Part shown: positions 1 to 8,038 of the stretch, in pieces | Layout of the letters: every line of letters starts with the position of its first letter | Position numbering within the stretch: the stretch's first letter is position 1 | DNA from: Streptomyces abikoensis | GTDB taxonomy: Bacteria; Actinomycetota; Actinomycetes; Streptomycetales; Streptomycetaceae | Direction of reading: 5' to 3' | Assembly: GCF_014648775.1 (NCBI RefSeq) | Contig: NZ_BMRT01000001.1 | Span: 620,001-684,000, forward strand | Length of the DNA stretch: 64,000 nucleotides | The notes under the pieces: generated by a model | The model's input: only the letters and a program-made list of their open reading frames with translations | Told to the model about the DNA's origin: nothing | The model's database searches: none | Translations under genes and position numbers: made by a program

Positions 1-1
1 C

Positions 2-973
2 GTGGCACGGGCCCTGGAGGCGGCGGCCCGGGGCGACCGGCACGCGGTGCTGGTGACGGCGGAGGCGGCGCGGCGGGCGTGCGCGGGCGAGCCCACCCTG
101 GAGGCCCTGGTCAGGTGGGCCGAGGCAGCGTCCGAGGGGGAGGCGGGGCCGCTGCGGGAGGTGGCGCGGGGCCTGCGCCGTGGGAATTCCCCGATCCCGG
201 CCCTTCCCGACGCCGGGGGCTTCGCCCCCGGGCCCCCGTTCCGCGCTGACGCGCGGTGTCCTCAAACGCCGGACGGGCTGTATTTGGCCGCGCTGCGCGT
301 CGCGCTCGGCGGCGCCCTCGCCGGGTGGGCCGCCCTCGCGCTGGGCGGTACGCACCCCCACTGGGCCGTCGTCGCCGCCGCGTCCGTCGTCCAGGCGCAC
401 GCCTCCGCGTCCTGGCAGCGCGGCGCACAGCGCGTGATCGGCAATGTCGTGGGGCTGGCGCTGTTCGCCGCGCTGCTGCCCCTCGCCCGCGCGGGTGAGG
501 TCGTCATGGTGGCGGTCGCGCTCGCGCTCCAGGTGACGGCGGAGGCGACCATCGCCCGGAACTACTGGCTGGGCAGCGTGTTCGTGACTCCGATGGCGCT
601 GCTGCTGGGCGAGTTCGCCGGGGCGCACCCGGCGGGCGGGACCATCGCGGACCGGGGCGTCGACACGGCGGCGGGCGCCGCGGTGGGGGTGCTGGTCTGC
701 CTGCTGGTCGCCGACGGACGGGCCGTGGCACGGGTGGAGGCCGCCCTCGCCCGGGTCCGCGACGCGCGTGCCGACGCGCATGACAGCACGCGGGATCCGG
801 CCCATGCCCGGCAGCGGCTCGGGGCGGCGCTGCTGGAGCTGCGCGCGGCGGCGGACGTCGCGGCCGGTGAGCGGCGGCGGCACCCGCTGCCCGAGGCGCG
901 GATCGCCCACGAGGAGCACGAGGGGCACCGGGCCCTGGCCGCCCTCCGCGCCCCCGCGCCCGCCGCCGGCTGA
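2..973 (+). CDS. FUSC-family membrane protein (aromatic-acid/efflux type), 5' end cut by window edge
   Basis: This is the C-terminal 323 residues of a larger protein. The reading frame is open to the left edge, so the true start is outside the window. From about residue 95 onward there is a run of hydrophobic segments (around ALRVALGGALAGWAALAL, WAVVAAASVVQ, VGLALFAALLPLA, MVAVALALQV and AAGAAVGVLVCLLV), followed by a charged tail. This is the arrangement of the second half of FUSC/aromatic acid exporter proteins of the inner membrane. The substrate is unknown. A MarR regulator follows 105 bp downstream on the same strand, a common arrangement for exporters. Codons 63-93 are made of a dispersed Streptomyces palindrome (see the repeat entry), so this hydrophilic linker may be a recent insertion. 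The FUSC call is fairly secure; the role is inferred. Confidence 0.72.
   Translation: MARALEAAARGDRHAVLVTAEAARRACAGEPTLEALVRWAEAASEGEAGPLREVARGLRRGNSPIPALPDAGGFAPGPPFRADARCPQTPDGLYLAALRVALGGALAGWAALALGGTHPHWAVVAAASVVQAHASASWQRGAQRVIGNVVGLALFAALLPLARAGEVVMVAVALALQVTAEATIARNYWLGSVFVTPMALLLGEFAGAHPAGGTIADRGVDTAAGAAVGVLVCLLVADGRAVARVEAALARVRDARADAHDSTRDPAHARQRLGAALLELRAAADVAAGERRRHPLPEARIAHEEHEGHRALAALRAPAPAAG
188..280 (+). repeat. dispersed Streptomyces palindromic repeat inside a coding region
   Basis: Two hairpins lie in tandem: CCGGGGGC (213-220) with GCCCCCGG (224-231), and CCGCGC (241-246) with GCGCGG (251-256). They are followed by CTCAAACGCCGGACGGGCTG (261-280). From memory this last string is a very common intergenic repeat in Streptomyces. 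Here it is translated, as part of the linker of the FUSC protein, without breaking the frame. Confidence 0.7.
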
Positions 974-1077
974 CGCCGCCCGACGGCACGCGGCCCTCCG
1001 GCGGGCCTCGACGGATCCGCCCGCGCACGTCGCGGCAGAATCTACCGGGGAACACCGACTGGAGAGGATCGAGAACT

Positions 1078-1593
1078 GTGGCCGAGGACGCCGAGGACAT
1101 CGTCGCGCGCGTGCTGCGCCAGTGGCAGCAGGTCCACCCCGGACTGGACACCGCGCCGATGGCCGTGATCGGCAGGCTCAACCGGTGCGCCGCCCTGCTC
1201 CAGCAGGCCACGGACGCCCCGCTGGTGCGCGAGGGGCTGACGCGGGCGGAGTTCGACATCCTGGGCACCCTGCGGCGCACGGGCCGGGAGCTCACGCCCG
1301 GGCAGATCGCCCGGGAGACGTTCGCCTCGGGCGCGGCCGTCACCAAGCGGCTGCGGGTGCTGGAGGAGCGCGGCCTGGTCGCCCGCCGACCGGACGACCG
1401 CGACCGGCGGGTGGCCCACCTGTCGCTGACCGACTCCGGCCGGGAGCTCATCGACGTGCTGATCCCGCGCCAGCTGGAGTACGAGCAGGTGCTGCTCGCG
1501 GGGCTCGGCAAGGACCGGCAGGACGAGCTCGCCGACATCCTCGCCGAGCTGCTCGTCCTCCTTGAGGGGCGGCTCGGCGGGCTTCAGCCCTAG
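1078..1593 (+). CDS. MarR-family transcriptional regulator
   Basis: The protein has 171 residues and starts at GTG, with GGAGAGG at 1061-1067 as ribosome-binding site. The winged helix-turn-helix is clear: an FDILGTLRRTG helix, then TPGQIARETFASGAAVTKRL (recognition helix), then the wing VARRPDDRDRRVAHLSLTDSG with the DxR signature of the family. Dimerisation helices lie at both ends. MarR proteins are usually small-molecule-responsive repressors. Its place just after the FUSC membrane protein suggests control of that gene, but I see no clear operator. The ligand is unknown. Confidence 0.93.
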   Translation: MAEDAEDIVARVLRQWQQVHPGLDTAPMAVIGRLNRCAALLQQATDAPLVREGLTRAEFDILGTLRRTGRELTPGQIARETFASGAAVTKRLRVLEERGLVARRPDDRDRRVAHLSLTDSGRELIDVLIPRQLEYEQVLLAGLGKDRQDELADILAELLVLLEGRLGGLQP

Positions 1594-1621
1594 CCTCCCG
1601 GGGGGGCACCCGACAACGCGT

Positions 1622-1712
1622 CCGAGCGCTCGGTCGGTGCGGTCGTGCGGCCGCGGGCCGTCCGTGGCTTGTCGCGCCGTTCCCCGCGCCCCTTACGTAC
1701 GCGGCTGCGTGA
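1622..1712. repeat. convergent intergenic repeats and hairpin (likely terminator)
   Basis: This stretch lies between convergent genes. It holds a perfect 12-bp palindrome CCGAGCGCTCGG (1622-1633). A degenerate copy of the GTCGCGC...TTCCCCGCGCCCCTT repeat follows at about 1670-1693; the same repeat is found at 51759. It probably serves as a bidirectional terminator. Confidence 0.5.
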
Positions 1713-2106
1713 AGCGGAGCATGTTGCCCGACGGGTCGCGGAAGGCGCAGTCGCGGACGCCGTAGGGCTGGTCGACCGGCTCCTGGAGGACCTCGCCGCC
1801 GGCGGCCCGGATCTTCTCGAAGGTGGCGTCGCAGTCGTCCGTGGAGAAGATCACGCCGCGCAGCAGGCCCTTGGCCAGCAGCTCCGCCATGGCCTGCCGG
1901 TCGGCGGGCGAGGCGTTGGGGTCGGCGAGCGGCGGTTCGAGGACGATCTCGACATCCGGCTGCGCGGGCGAGCCGACGGTCACCCAGCGCATCCCCTCGA
2001 AGCCGACGTCGTTGCGGACCTCCAGGCCGAGGATGTCGCGGTAGAAGCCGAGGGCCTTGTCGTGGTCGTCGACGGCGATGAAGCACTGTGAAAGCTTGAT
2101 GGTCAT
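1693..2106 (-). CDS. VOC-family (glyoxalase/bleomycin-resistance fold) protein
   Basis: A 137-residue single-unit vicinal-oxygen-chelate protein. It shows the expected beta-alpha-beta-beta-beta halves: an N-terminal strand SQCFIAVDDHDKALGFYRD, the G-rich turn GFEGMRWVTVGSP, and the second half ending in FRDPSGNMLRFTQP, the typical final strand. Such proteins bind a metal and act as lyases, dioxygenases or antibiotic-binding proteins. The substrate here cannot be told. It begins 10 nt after the AraC regulator gene ends on the same strand, so the two are probably co-transcribed and the AraC protein may regulate or sense the same compound. Confidence 0.85.
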   Translation of the reverse strand: MTIKLSQCFIAVDDHDKALGFYRDILGLEVRNDVGFEGMRWVTVGSPAQPDVEIVLEPPLADPNASPADRQAMAELLAKGLLRGVIFSTDDCDATFEKIRAAGGEVLQEPVDQPYGVRDCAFRDPSGNMLRFTQPRT

Positions 2107-2116
2107 GCCCTCGACG

Positions 2117-2584
2117 CTACGAGGCGACGGCCGGATCCGCTTCTCCGATCCTGACCGGTTGCCCGGCGCCGGCCGGGTCCCTGGTCCTGAGCGGCCGTGT
2201 GTAGACCTTGGCCACGCACGCCGGGATCGCGGCGCCCGCCTCGTGGGGGCGGGCCCGGTACGCGCTCGGGCTCTCGCCGACCAGCTCGGTGAAGCGCGAG
2301 CTGAACGAGCCCAGTGAGGTGCATCCGACGGCGAAGCAGACCTCCGTCACGCTCAGGTCGCCCCGCCGCAGCAGCGCCTTGGCCCGCTCGATACGGCGGG
2401 TCATCAGGTAGTTGTACGGCGTCTCGCCGAACGCGGCGCGGAAGCTGCGGGAGAAGTGCCCGGACGACATCAGGGCGACGCGGGCCAGCGCCGGGACGTC
2501 CAGCGGCAGCGCGTAGTCGCGGTCGATCACGTCCCGCGCGCGGCGCAGCCTCACGAGGTCCTCGAGTGTCACGCGCTCCAGCAT
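2117..2584 (-). CDS. AraC-family transcriptional regulator (DNA-binding domain only)
   Basis: A 155-residue protein consisting almost wholly of the two-HTH AraC DNA-binding domain. The first HTH is near PALARVALMSSGHFSRSFRAA and the second near SVTEVCFAVGCTSLGSFSSRF; the conserved F..G.sP..Y linker follows each. No N-terminal ligand-binding domain is present, so this is a short regulator like the MarA/SoxS type. The C-terminus continues into a short tail with no clear domain. It starts 10 nt after the GerMN lipoprotein stop and ends 10 nt before the VOC start, so it sits in one minus-strand transcription run. Confidence 0.88.
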   Translation of the reverse strand: MLERVTLEDLVRLRRARDVIDRDYALPLDVPALARVALMSSGHFSRSFRAAFGETPYNYLMTRRIERAKALLRRGDLSVTEVCFAVGCTSLGSFSSRFTELVGESPSAYRARPHEAGAAIPACVAKVYTRPLRTRDPAGAGQPVRIGEADPAVAS

Positions 2585-2594
2585 CGCACGGCGG

Positions 2595-3182
2595 TCAGGG
2601 CGCGGGCGTGATCGAGGGGGCCGGGGCGGGGCTGCTGCCGACCCGGGGCGTGAGGAGCTCGTTGTCGCAGACGAGGTTCTTCAGGCCCTTGCCGTTGCCC
2701 ATGAGGTCGACCTTGACGTCCTCGGGCCGGCGGTCGTCGGGCACGCCGTTGTGGGAGGCCGTGCAGACGAGCTGGTTGCGGGCGATGGCGCTGAGCCGGG
2801 TCGGGTCCAGCGGCAGCCGGATCGTCACCGTGCCGGGGACCGTGGCGACGACGACGGAGTTCTGCGGCAGCTTCGGCAGGTCCGTGAACAGGCCCTGCAT
2901 CCGCTCGGCCTCGTTGGGGCCCTGGAGCAGCAGGGCCACGGCCTCCTCCGCGCCGACCTCGCCGGCGGCGGGGCGGGAGCGGGGTTCGAGGCCGCCGGGG
3001 AAGCCGAAGTAGAGCCGGACCTCCCGCACGGGGGCGCCGGGCTGCTTCGCGCCCTGCGCGGGCTGGCCCACCTCGATGACGTCGGTGGGCTCGACGCCGC
3101 ACCCGGCCAGGACGCCCGCGAGGGCGCCGAACAGCGCCGCGGCGGCGGCCGCGCGCCGCTTGTCCGTACGTCGCCGTCTCAT
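2595..3182 (-). CDS. GerMN-domain lipoprotein
   Basis: A 195-residue protein with a basic N-terminus, a hydrophobic segment and a lipobox VLAGC (Cys near residue 28), so it should be lipid-anchored outside the membrane. The body from VREVRLYFGF through LPLDPTRLSAIARNQLVCTA matches the GerMN (sporulation/spore germination) fold often found in actinobacterial envelope lipoproteins. The C-terminus is a proline-rich tail. Its ATG overlaps the stop of the upstream histidine kinase (ATGA), indicating translational coupling. By analogy with other actinobacterial regulator-kinase-lipoprotein sets, it may modulate the kinase's sensing of the envelope. That function is inferred. Confidence 0.82.
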   Translation of the reverse strand: MRRRRTDKRRAAAAAALFGALAGVLAGCGVEPTDVIEVGQPAQGAKQPGAPVREVRLYFGFPGGLEPRSRPAAGEVGAEEAVALLLQGPNEAERMQGLFTDLPKLPQNSVVVATVPGTVTIRLPLDPTRLSAIARNQLVCTASHNGVPDDRRPEDVKVDLMGNGKGLKNLVCDNELLTPRVGSSPAPAPSITPAP

Positions 3183-4693
3183 GACTCGTCACCTCCACGC
3201 CGCAGCGGGAGGTCGACGGTGAACACCGCGCCTCCCCCTGGGCCGTTGGCGGCCCGGACGGTCCCGTCGTGCAGTCGTACGTTCTCCATGGTGATGGCGA
3301 GGCCGAGGCCGCTGCCCTCGGAGCGGACCCGGGCGGCGTCCGCCTTGAAGAACCGCTCGAAGACGTGCGGCAGGACGTCCGGGTCGATGCCCTCGCCCCG
3401 GTCGGCGACCTCGATCAGCAGCCGCTCGCCGCTGTGCTCCCCGCCGTCGTACCGCTCCTCCGTGCGGACGGCGACGGCGACCGGCTCGCCGCCGTGCCGC
3501 AGCGCGTTGCCGACGAGGTTGGCGACGACGACGTCGACGCGGCGCGGGTCCAGCCGGGCCCGGACGCCCTCGGGCAGGTCGGCGGTGACCTTGTCCTGCC
3601 AGCCGCGCGCCTGGAGGGTCTTGCGGACCGTCTCGGCCACGTCGACCTCGTCGAGGTGGAGGGCGGCGGCGCCGGCGTCGAAGCGGGAGATCTCCATCAG
3701 GTCCTCGACCATGCGGGCGAGCTTGCCGGTCTCCTGGCTGATGAGGCGCACGGCGTAGGCGGTGTCCTCGTCGAGGCTCTCGGCGTCCTCGTCGAGGACG
3801 TCGACGACGGCGGTCATCGCGGCCAGCGGGGTGCGCAGCTCGTGGGAGACGTCGGCGGCGAAGCGGCGGGAGTTGGCCTCCATGCGGCGCAGTTCGGCGA
3901 CGTTCTCCTCCAGGGCGGCGGCCATGTCGTTGAACGTGCGGGAGAGGTCGGCGAGTTCGTCGCTGCCGGTGACCTTCAGCCGGGTGTCCAGCTCGCCCTC
4001 GGTGATCCGCTGGGTGGCGCGGCGCAGCTCGCGCACGGGCCGCAGCACGCCGCGCGCGGCGAGGAGGGCGGGCACGATGGCCAGCGCGAGGGCGGGCAGG
4101 GCGCCGCTCTGTGCCGCTTCGACCAGTGCCTGGACGTTCGCCTCGTCCTCGCGGAGGGGCACCTGGGCGTAGACCTCCAGGCCGGACAGCTCACCGCCCT
4201 CGCCGCTGTAGGCGACGGGCAGGCCGATGGCGAGCCAGGGTTCGCCGTTGATCTCGACGCGCTGGAAGGCGGCGATGCCGGAGTGGACCTTCTGCTGCAC
4301 CCCGTCGGGGATGCCCCTGGCGCCGGGGCGGGCCTTGGGGACCATGGCGCCGTCCCGGTAGCGGGCGTAGATGTTCCACTGCTGTGCCTGGCCGGCGCGG
4401 GCGAGGTTGGTGGTGAACCTGGCCAGGTCGCCGTGGCCGGGCGGGAAGCGCAGGTCGGGGACCTGGGAGTTGACCTGGGAGCGCAGGGCGGAGACGGCCG
4501 TGTCCTGGGTGCGCTTGAGGATCGCGGTGCGGGCCTCGCGGAAGGTGAGCGCGGCCGTGGTGAGCGCGCTGAGCGCGGCGACGAGGAGGAACGCCACCAC
4601 GAGCCGGGCCCGCAGGCCCCGGAAGAGGGTGCGCAGGGCCGGCCGTCCCAGGGAGGGGCGGCGCAGGTGGACCGGGCGGTTCAGGGGGCTCAT
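3179..4693 (-). CDS. two-component sensor histidine kinase (HAMP, HisKA, HATPase)
   Basis: 504 residues from the ATG at 4693. An upstream in-frame start would run through the response-regulator gene and is rejected. Order: basic cytoplasmic N-terminus; TM1 (LVVAFLLVAALSALTTAAL); extracytoplasmic sensor of about 150 residues; TM2 (ALPALALAIVPALLAA); HAMP; HisKA with FAADVSHELRTPLAAM (phosphoacceptor His). The HATPase_c domain follows, with NLVGNALRHG (N box), DRGEGIDPDVLPHVFERFF (G1/F box) and GSGLGLAI (G2). All catalytic motifs are intact. It lies downstream of its partner response regulator and overlaps the GerMN lipoprotein. The stimulus is unknown; the envelope is the likely place of sensing. 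Confidence 0.95.
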   Translation of the reverse strand: MSPLNRPVHLRRPSLGRPALRTLFRGLRARLVVAFLLVAALSALTTAALTFREARTAILKRTQDTAVSALRSQVNSQVPDLRFPPGHGDLARFTTNLARAGQAQQWNIYARYRDGAMVPKARPGARGIPDGVQQKVHSGIAAFQRVEINGEPWLAIGLPVAYSGEGGELSGLEVYAQVPLREDEANVQALVEAAQSGALPALALAIVPALLAARGVLRPVRELRRATQRITEGELDTRLKVTGSDELADLSRTFNDMAAALEENVAELRRMEANSRRFAADVSHELRTPLAAMTAVVDVLDEDAESLDEDTAYAVRLISQETGKLARMVEDLMEISRFDAGAAALHLDEVDVAETVRKTLQARGWQDKVTADLPEGVRARLDPRRVDVVVANLVGNALRHGGEPVAVAVRTEERYDGGEHSGERLLIEVADRGEGIDPDVLPHVFERFFKADAARVRSEGSGLGLAITMENVRLHDGTVRAANGPGGGAVFTVDLPLRRGGDES

Positions 4694-4709
4694 GAGGGGT
4701 TTCCGCGGC

Positions 4710-5414
4710 TCACACGGGGCCGAAGCGGTAGCCGAAGCCCCGGACGGTCTGGATGTAGCGGGGGGAGCGCGTGGACTCCTCGACCTTGGTGCGCAGCCGC
4801 ATGACGCAGGCGTCCACGAGGCGGGCGTCGCCGTGGTAGCTGTGCTCCCAGACATGCTCGAGGAGCTGCTGGCGGCTGAAGACCCGGCCGGGGGTGGCGG
4901 ACAGGTAGAGCAGCAGCTTCATCTCGGAGGGGGCGAGCGGCAGGTCCTGGCCGTGCTTGGAGACGAGCAGCCCGGCGCGGTCGATGGTCAGGTCGCCGTG
5001 GGTCTCGGCGGTGGCCTGCGGGACGGCCGGGTCGGGGCCGCCGCCGTCGACGGGGGCGGCGCGGCGCAGGACGGCCCGGATGCGGGCCTCCAGGACCTCG
5101 CCGCGGGCGGGCTTGACGATGTAGTCGTCGGCCCCGGCCTCCAGGCCGAGGACGACGTCGATGTCGTCGCCGCGGGCGGTGAGCATGATGATGGGTATCT
5201 GCTGGGTGGCGCGGATGCGCCGGCAGACCTCGAAGCCGCTCTTGTCGGGCAGCATCAGGTCCAGCAGCACCAGGTCGGGGCGGAAGCTCTCCAGCGCCGC
5301 CAGCCCGGCCTCGCCGGTGGGCGCGCCCTCGACCTCGTGGCCGCGGCGGCGCAGGGTGAGGGTGACCCCTTCCCTGACGGCCCGGTCGTCCTCGATCAGA
5401 AGCACGCGTGACAT
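4710..5414 (-). CDS. OmpR/PhoB-family response regulator
   Basis: About 234 residues. The receiver domain has acidic pair LLIEDDRAVREG, phosphoacceptor Asp in LVLLDLMLPD, Thr in IIMLTARGDD and Lys in DYIVKPA. The winged-helix effector ends RYIQTVRGFGYRFGPV. I start it at ATG 5414 because MSRVLLIEDD is the normal N-terminus and because a -10-like GATACT (minus strand, 5427-5422) lies 7 nt before it, which suggests a leaderless mRNA. A GTG at 5420 would add two residues. The kinase starts 17 nt after its stop. It resembles the AfsQ1 branch by motif, but no sigQ gene is next to it, so I give no name. Confidence 0.95.
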   Translation of the reverse strand: MSRVLLIEDDRAVREGVTLTLRRRGHEVEGAPTGEAGLAALESFRPDLVLLDLMLPDKSGFEVCRRIRATQQIPIIMLTARGDDIDVVLGLEAGADDYIVKPARGEVLEARIRAVLRRAAPVDGGGPDPAVPQATAETHGDLTIDRAGLLVSKHGQDLPLAPSEMKLLLYLSATPGRVFSRQQLLEHVWEHSYHGDARLVDACVMRLRTKVEESTRSPRYIQTVRGFGYRFGPV

Positions 5415-5420
5415 GGGCAC

Positions 5421-5450
5421 CAGTATCGGTCGTTCGTTCGCACGAATGCG
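5421..5450 (-). promoter_or_regulatory. putative promoter of the regulator-kinase-lipoprotein operon
   Basis: On the minus strand, GATACT (5427-5422) lies 7 nt upstream of the ATG, after short direct repeats (CGAACGAACGAC). This would give a leaderless or near-leaderless transcript. The repeats could be a binding site for the regulator itself. The -35 is unclear. Confidence 0.35.
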
Positions 5451-5509
5451 CCCGGGGGCTCGCTCCCGCCGGAACTGTCACCGACTTCTCATAAATCGAC
5501 CGCCGTCAC

Positions 5510-6304
5510 TTACACCCCGATGTGCCGCAGGAGCAAGGTACGGAAGTCCCGGTCGAAGTCCTCGTAGCGCTCGCGCAACCGCTCGCCCGGCCAGTCGGCG
5601 GGCAGCAGGGGCGGGGGCAGTACCGGGTCGGCCAGCAGGTGACGCAGCACCGCCGCCGAGACGGTGAACCGCTCGGCGAGGCGGTCCGGCCCGCCCGGCA
5701 GCGCCTCCAGGGCGGCTTCCAGGGCGCGGGCGCGACGGGCCCAGCCGGTCAGGTCCCACAGGCCGGCGGCGAGGGCGGCCGGGTCCCCTTCGGGCGCCCC
5801 GGTGAACAGCGCGCACTGTCCGGCCACGACGGGCGGCCACGCCGGGGCGCGGACGAGGTTGGCGGGCCGCGTCCAGCACCCTTCGCGCAGCTCGGCCAGG
5901 CGCAGCGCGGTCATCGCCTGCCGCAGGGCGGCGCGCTCGGGGGCGGGGCGCCGCTCGGCGGTGACGACCGCGATCTCCCAGCCGCCGGACCAGGCGCGGG
6001 TGCGGGGCGCGCGGCTGTCGTCCTGCCGGGCCTGGCGGGCGAGCAGCCGGTCGGTGAGCCGGTACGTGCCGTCGCGCTGCTCCAGGTCCCCGGCGGCGAC
6101 CATCCGGGTCAGGGCCGTGCGCACGGTGCCCTCGGCGGTGCCGAAGAGCTCGCCGACGCGGACCAGGGCCCGGGCCGGGAGCGCGGGCGGGTGGTGGCCC
6201 AGGAGAGTCGAGAGCACGACCGAGCGCGCGGTCAGCGGCCGCAGGGCGAGGGAGTCGAGGGAATCAGTGGCATCGGTGGATTCGGTGGAATCAGTGGCGT
6301 CCAT
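5510..6304 (-). CDS. PaaX-family transcriptional regulator
   Basis: 264 residues. An N-terminal winged HTH (LTARSVVLSTLLGHHPPALPARALVRVGELFGTAEGTVRTALTRM region) is followed by the PaaX central and C-terminal regions (WEIAVVTAERRPAPERAALR ... WTRPANL ... FDRDFRTLLLRHIG). PaaX-like proteins are GntR-related repressors released by CoA thioesters such as phenylacetyl-CoA. Divergent transcription from an acyl-CoA dehydrogenase/enoyl-CoA hydratase pair fits a repressor that senses their acyl-CoA substrate. The first 20 residues are a low-complexity run of D, S and T, encoded by imperfect repeats of the type GGATTCGGTGGAATCAGTGG. The true start may therefore lie a little downstream. Confidence 0.88.
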   Translation of the reverse strand: MDATDSTESTDATDSLDSLALRPLTARSVVLSTLLGHHPPALPARALVRVGELFGTAEGTVRTALTRMVAAGDLEQRDGTYRLTDRLLARQARQDDSRAPRTRAWSGGWEIAVVTAERRPAPERAALRQAMTALRLAELREGCWTRPANLVRAPAWPPVVAGQCALFTGAPEGDPAALAAGLWDLTGWARRARALEAALEALPGGPDRLAERFTVSAAVLRHLLADPVLPPPLLPADWPGERLRERYEDFDRDFRTLLLRHIGV

Positions 6305-6323
6305 GGCTGGCGAAACCCCTATC

Positions 6324-6361
6324 CATTACAGCCTCGCATCACGCATCATAAAAGTGTAATG
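6324..6361. promoter_or_regulatory. divergent promoter/operator between paaX-like and acyl-CoA dehydrogenase genes
   Basis: An inverted repeat CATTACA (6324-6330) / TGTAATG (6355-6361) surrounds the AT-rich centre of the 87-bp divergent gap, with a direct repeat GCATCAC/GCATCAT between the arms. Each arm contains TGTAAT facing outwards, which could serve as -10 elements for the two genes. It is a likely site for the PaaX-like protein. Confidence 0.5.
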
Positions 6362-6391
6362 CCATGCGGACCGTGTCCCCCGGAGGTCGCC

Positions 6392-8038
6392 GTGAGCGCC
6401 ACGCACGACGTGTTCAACCAGGCCCCGCCCCTCACCGGCTTCTCCACCGCCGACGAGCCCGCGCTGCTGGAGGCCCTGCGCCGGGACGGCGGCGGCTGGG
6501 GCGAGGCCGAGGTCCGCGAGCTGGGGGCGCGGGCCGGTTCGGAGGAGGTGCGGGAGTGGGCCCGGACGGCCGAGGCGAGCCCTCCGGTCCTGCGCACCCA
6601 CGACCGCTACGGCCACCGGATCGACGAGGTCGAGTTCCACCCCGCGTGGCACCAACTGATGGCCGCCGCCGTCGGGAGCGGCCAGCACGCCGCGCCCTGG
6701 GCGGAGGCCCGGCCCGGCGCGCACCTGGTGCGCACGGCGAAGTTCTACGCCTGGGCGCAGGCCGAGGCCGGCCACGGCTGCCCCGTCTCGATGACGTACG
6801 CGGCCGTGCCCGCCCTGCGCGCCCAGCCGGAGCTGGCCGCCGTCTACGAGCCGCTGCTGGCGTCCCGGACGTACGACTTCGGGCTGCGCCCGCCGCTCGG
6901 CAAGCGCGGCCTGATCGCGGGCATGTCGATGACCGAGAAGCAGGGCGGCTCGGACGTCCGCGCCAATACGACCCGGGCCGTGCCCACGGGCGACGGCTCG
7001 TACGCGGTCACGGGCCACAAGTGGTTCACCTCGGCGCCGATGAGCGACGTCTTCCTGATGCTGGCCCAGACCGAGGAGGGCCTGACCTGCTTCCTGATGC
7101 CGCGCGTGCTGCCCGACGGCACCCGCAACGCGATGCGGCTCCAGCGGCTGAAGGACAAGCTCGGCAACCGCTCCAACGCCTCGGCGGAGATCGAGTACGA
7201 GCAGGCGCTGGCCTGGCCCGTGGGCGAACCCGGGCGCGGGGTGCGCACGATCGTCGAGATGGTCAACATGACCCGCCTCGACTGCGTGACCGGCTCGGCC
7301 GCCGGGATGCGCGCCGGGCTGCGGGAGGCGCTCCACCACACCGCGCACCGGCGGGCGTTCGGCGCGGAGCTGATCGACCAGCCGCTGATGCGCAACGTCC
7401 TGGCCGACCTCGCCGTCGAGTCCGAGGCGGCGACGACGCTGGCCCTGCGGCTCGCGGCGGCGCTCGACCGCTCCGAGGCGGGCGACGCCCGGGAGGGCGC
7501 GCTGCGCCGGCTCGCGCTGGCCGCCGGCAAGTACTGGGTGTGCAAGCGCGGCAGCGCCCACGCCGCCGAGGCCCTGGAGTGCCTGGGCGGCAACGGCTAC
7601 GTCGAGGAGTCCGGCATGCCGCGGCTCTACCGGGAGGCGCCGCTGCTGTCCATCTGGGAGGGCTCCGGCAATGTGGCGGCGCTCGACGTGCTGCGGGCGC
7701 TGACCCGGGAACCGGACTCGCTGGACGCCTACTTCGCCGAGGTCGGCCTCGCCGCCGGCGCGGACGCCCGACTGGACGCCGCCGTCGCCCGGCTGCGCAC
7801 CCTGCTCGGCGAGCTCTCCGACCCCCACCGCGCCCAGCTCCTCGCCCGCCGCGTCGCCGAGCAGCTCACGCTCGTCCTCCAGGGCAGCCTGCTGGTGCGG
7901 CACAGCACCCCGGCCGTCGCCGACGCTTTCTGCGCCTCGCGGCTCGGCGGCGAGTGGGGCAACGCCTTCGGCACCCTGCCGACCGGCACGGACCTCGGGC
8001 AGATCCTCGAACGCGCCCGGCTCAAGGACACCCCGTGA
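6392..8038 (+). CDS. AidB-like acyl-CoA dehydrogenase
   Basis: 548 residues from GTG 6392, with GGAGG at 6382-6386. The long N-terminal region (FNQAPPLTGFS..., a motif of AidB) and the central GMSMTEKQGGSDVRANTTRA match AidB and its relatives rather than the roughly 380-residue beta-oxidation enzymes. So does the catalytic-region string LLSIWEGSGNVAALDVLRAL. AidB-type proteins carry FAD, oxidise isovaleryl-CoA weakly in vitro, and are tied to protection from DNA alkylation in E. coli. No ada/alk gene is near here. The partner enoyl-CoA hydratase and the PaaX regulator point to an acyl-CoA role. The GTG of the next gene overlaps this stop, so the two are coupled. Confidence 0.92.
   Translation: MSATHDVFNQAPPLTGFSTADEPALLEALRRDGGGWGEAEVRELGARAGSEEVREWARTAEASPPVLRTHDRYGHRIDEVEFHPAWHQLMAAAVGSGQHAAPWAEARPGAHLVRTAKFYAWAQAEAGHGCPVSMTYAAVPALRAQPELAAVYEPLLASRTYDFGLRPPLGKRGLIAGMSMTEKQGGSDVRANTTRAVPTGDGSYAVTGHKWFTSAPMSDVFLMLAQTEEGLTCFLMPRVLPDGTRNAMRLQRLKDKLGNRSNASAEIEYEQALAWPVGEPGRGVRTIVEMVNMTRLDCVTGSAAGMRAGLREALHHTAHRRAFGAELIDQPLMRNVLADLAVESEAATTLALRLAAALDRSEAGDAREGALRRLALAAGKYWVCKRGSAHAAEALECLGGNGYVEESGMPRLYREAPLLSIWEGSGNVAALDVLRALTREPDSLDAYFAEVGLAAGADARLDAAVARLRTLLGELSDPHRAQLLARRVAEQLTLVLQGSLLVRHSTPAVADAFCASRLGGEWGNAFGTLPTGTDLGQILERARLKDTP

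Noticed and set aside
4694..4855. Longer start for the histidine kinase
   Set aside because: The extra 54 residues overlap the response-regulator gene in another frame and look like shadow sequence; ATG 4693 gives a normal kinase N-terminus.
4710..5414. Naming the regulator/kinase pair afsQ1/afsQ2 or cseB/cseC
   Set aside because: Motifs fit a broad group, and no sigQ or sigE gene is adjacent. Sequence alone does not fix the name.
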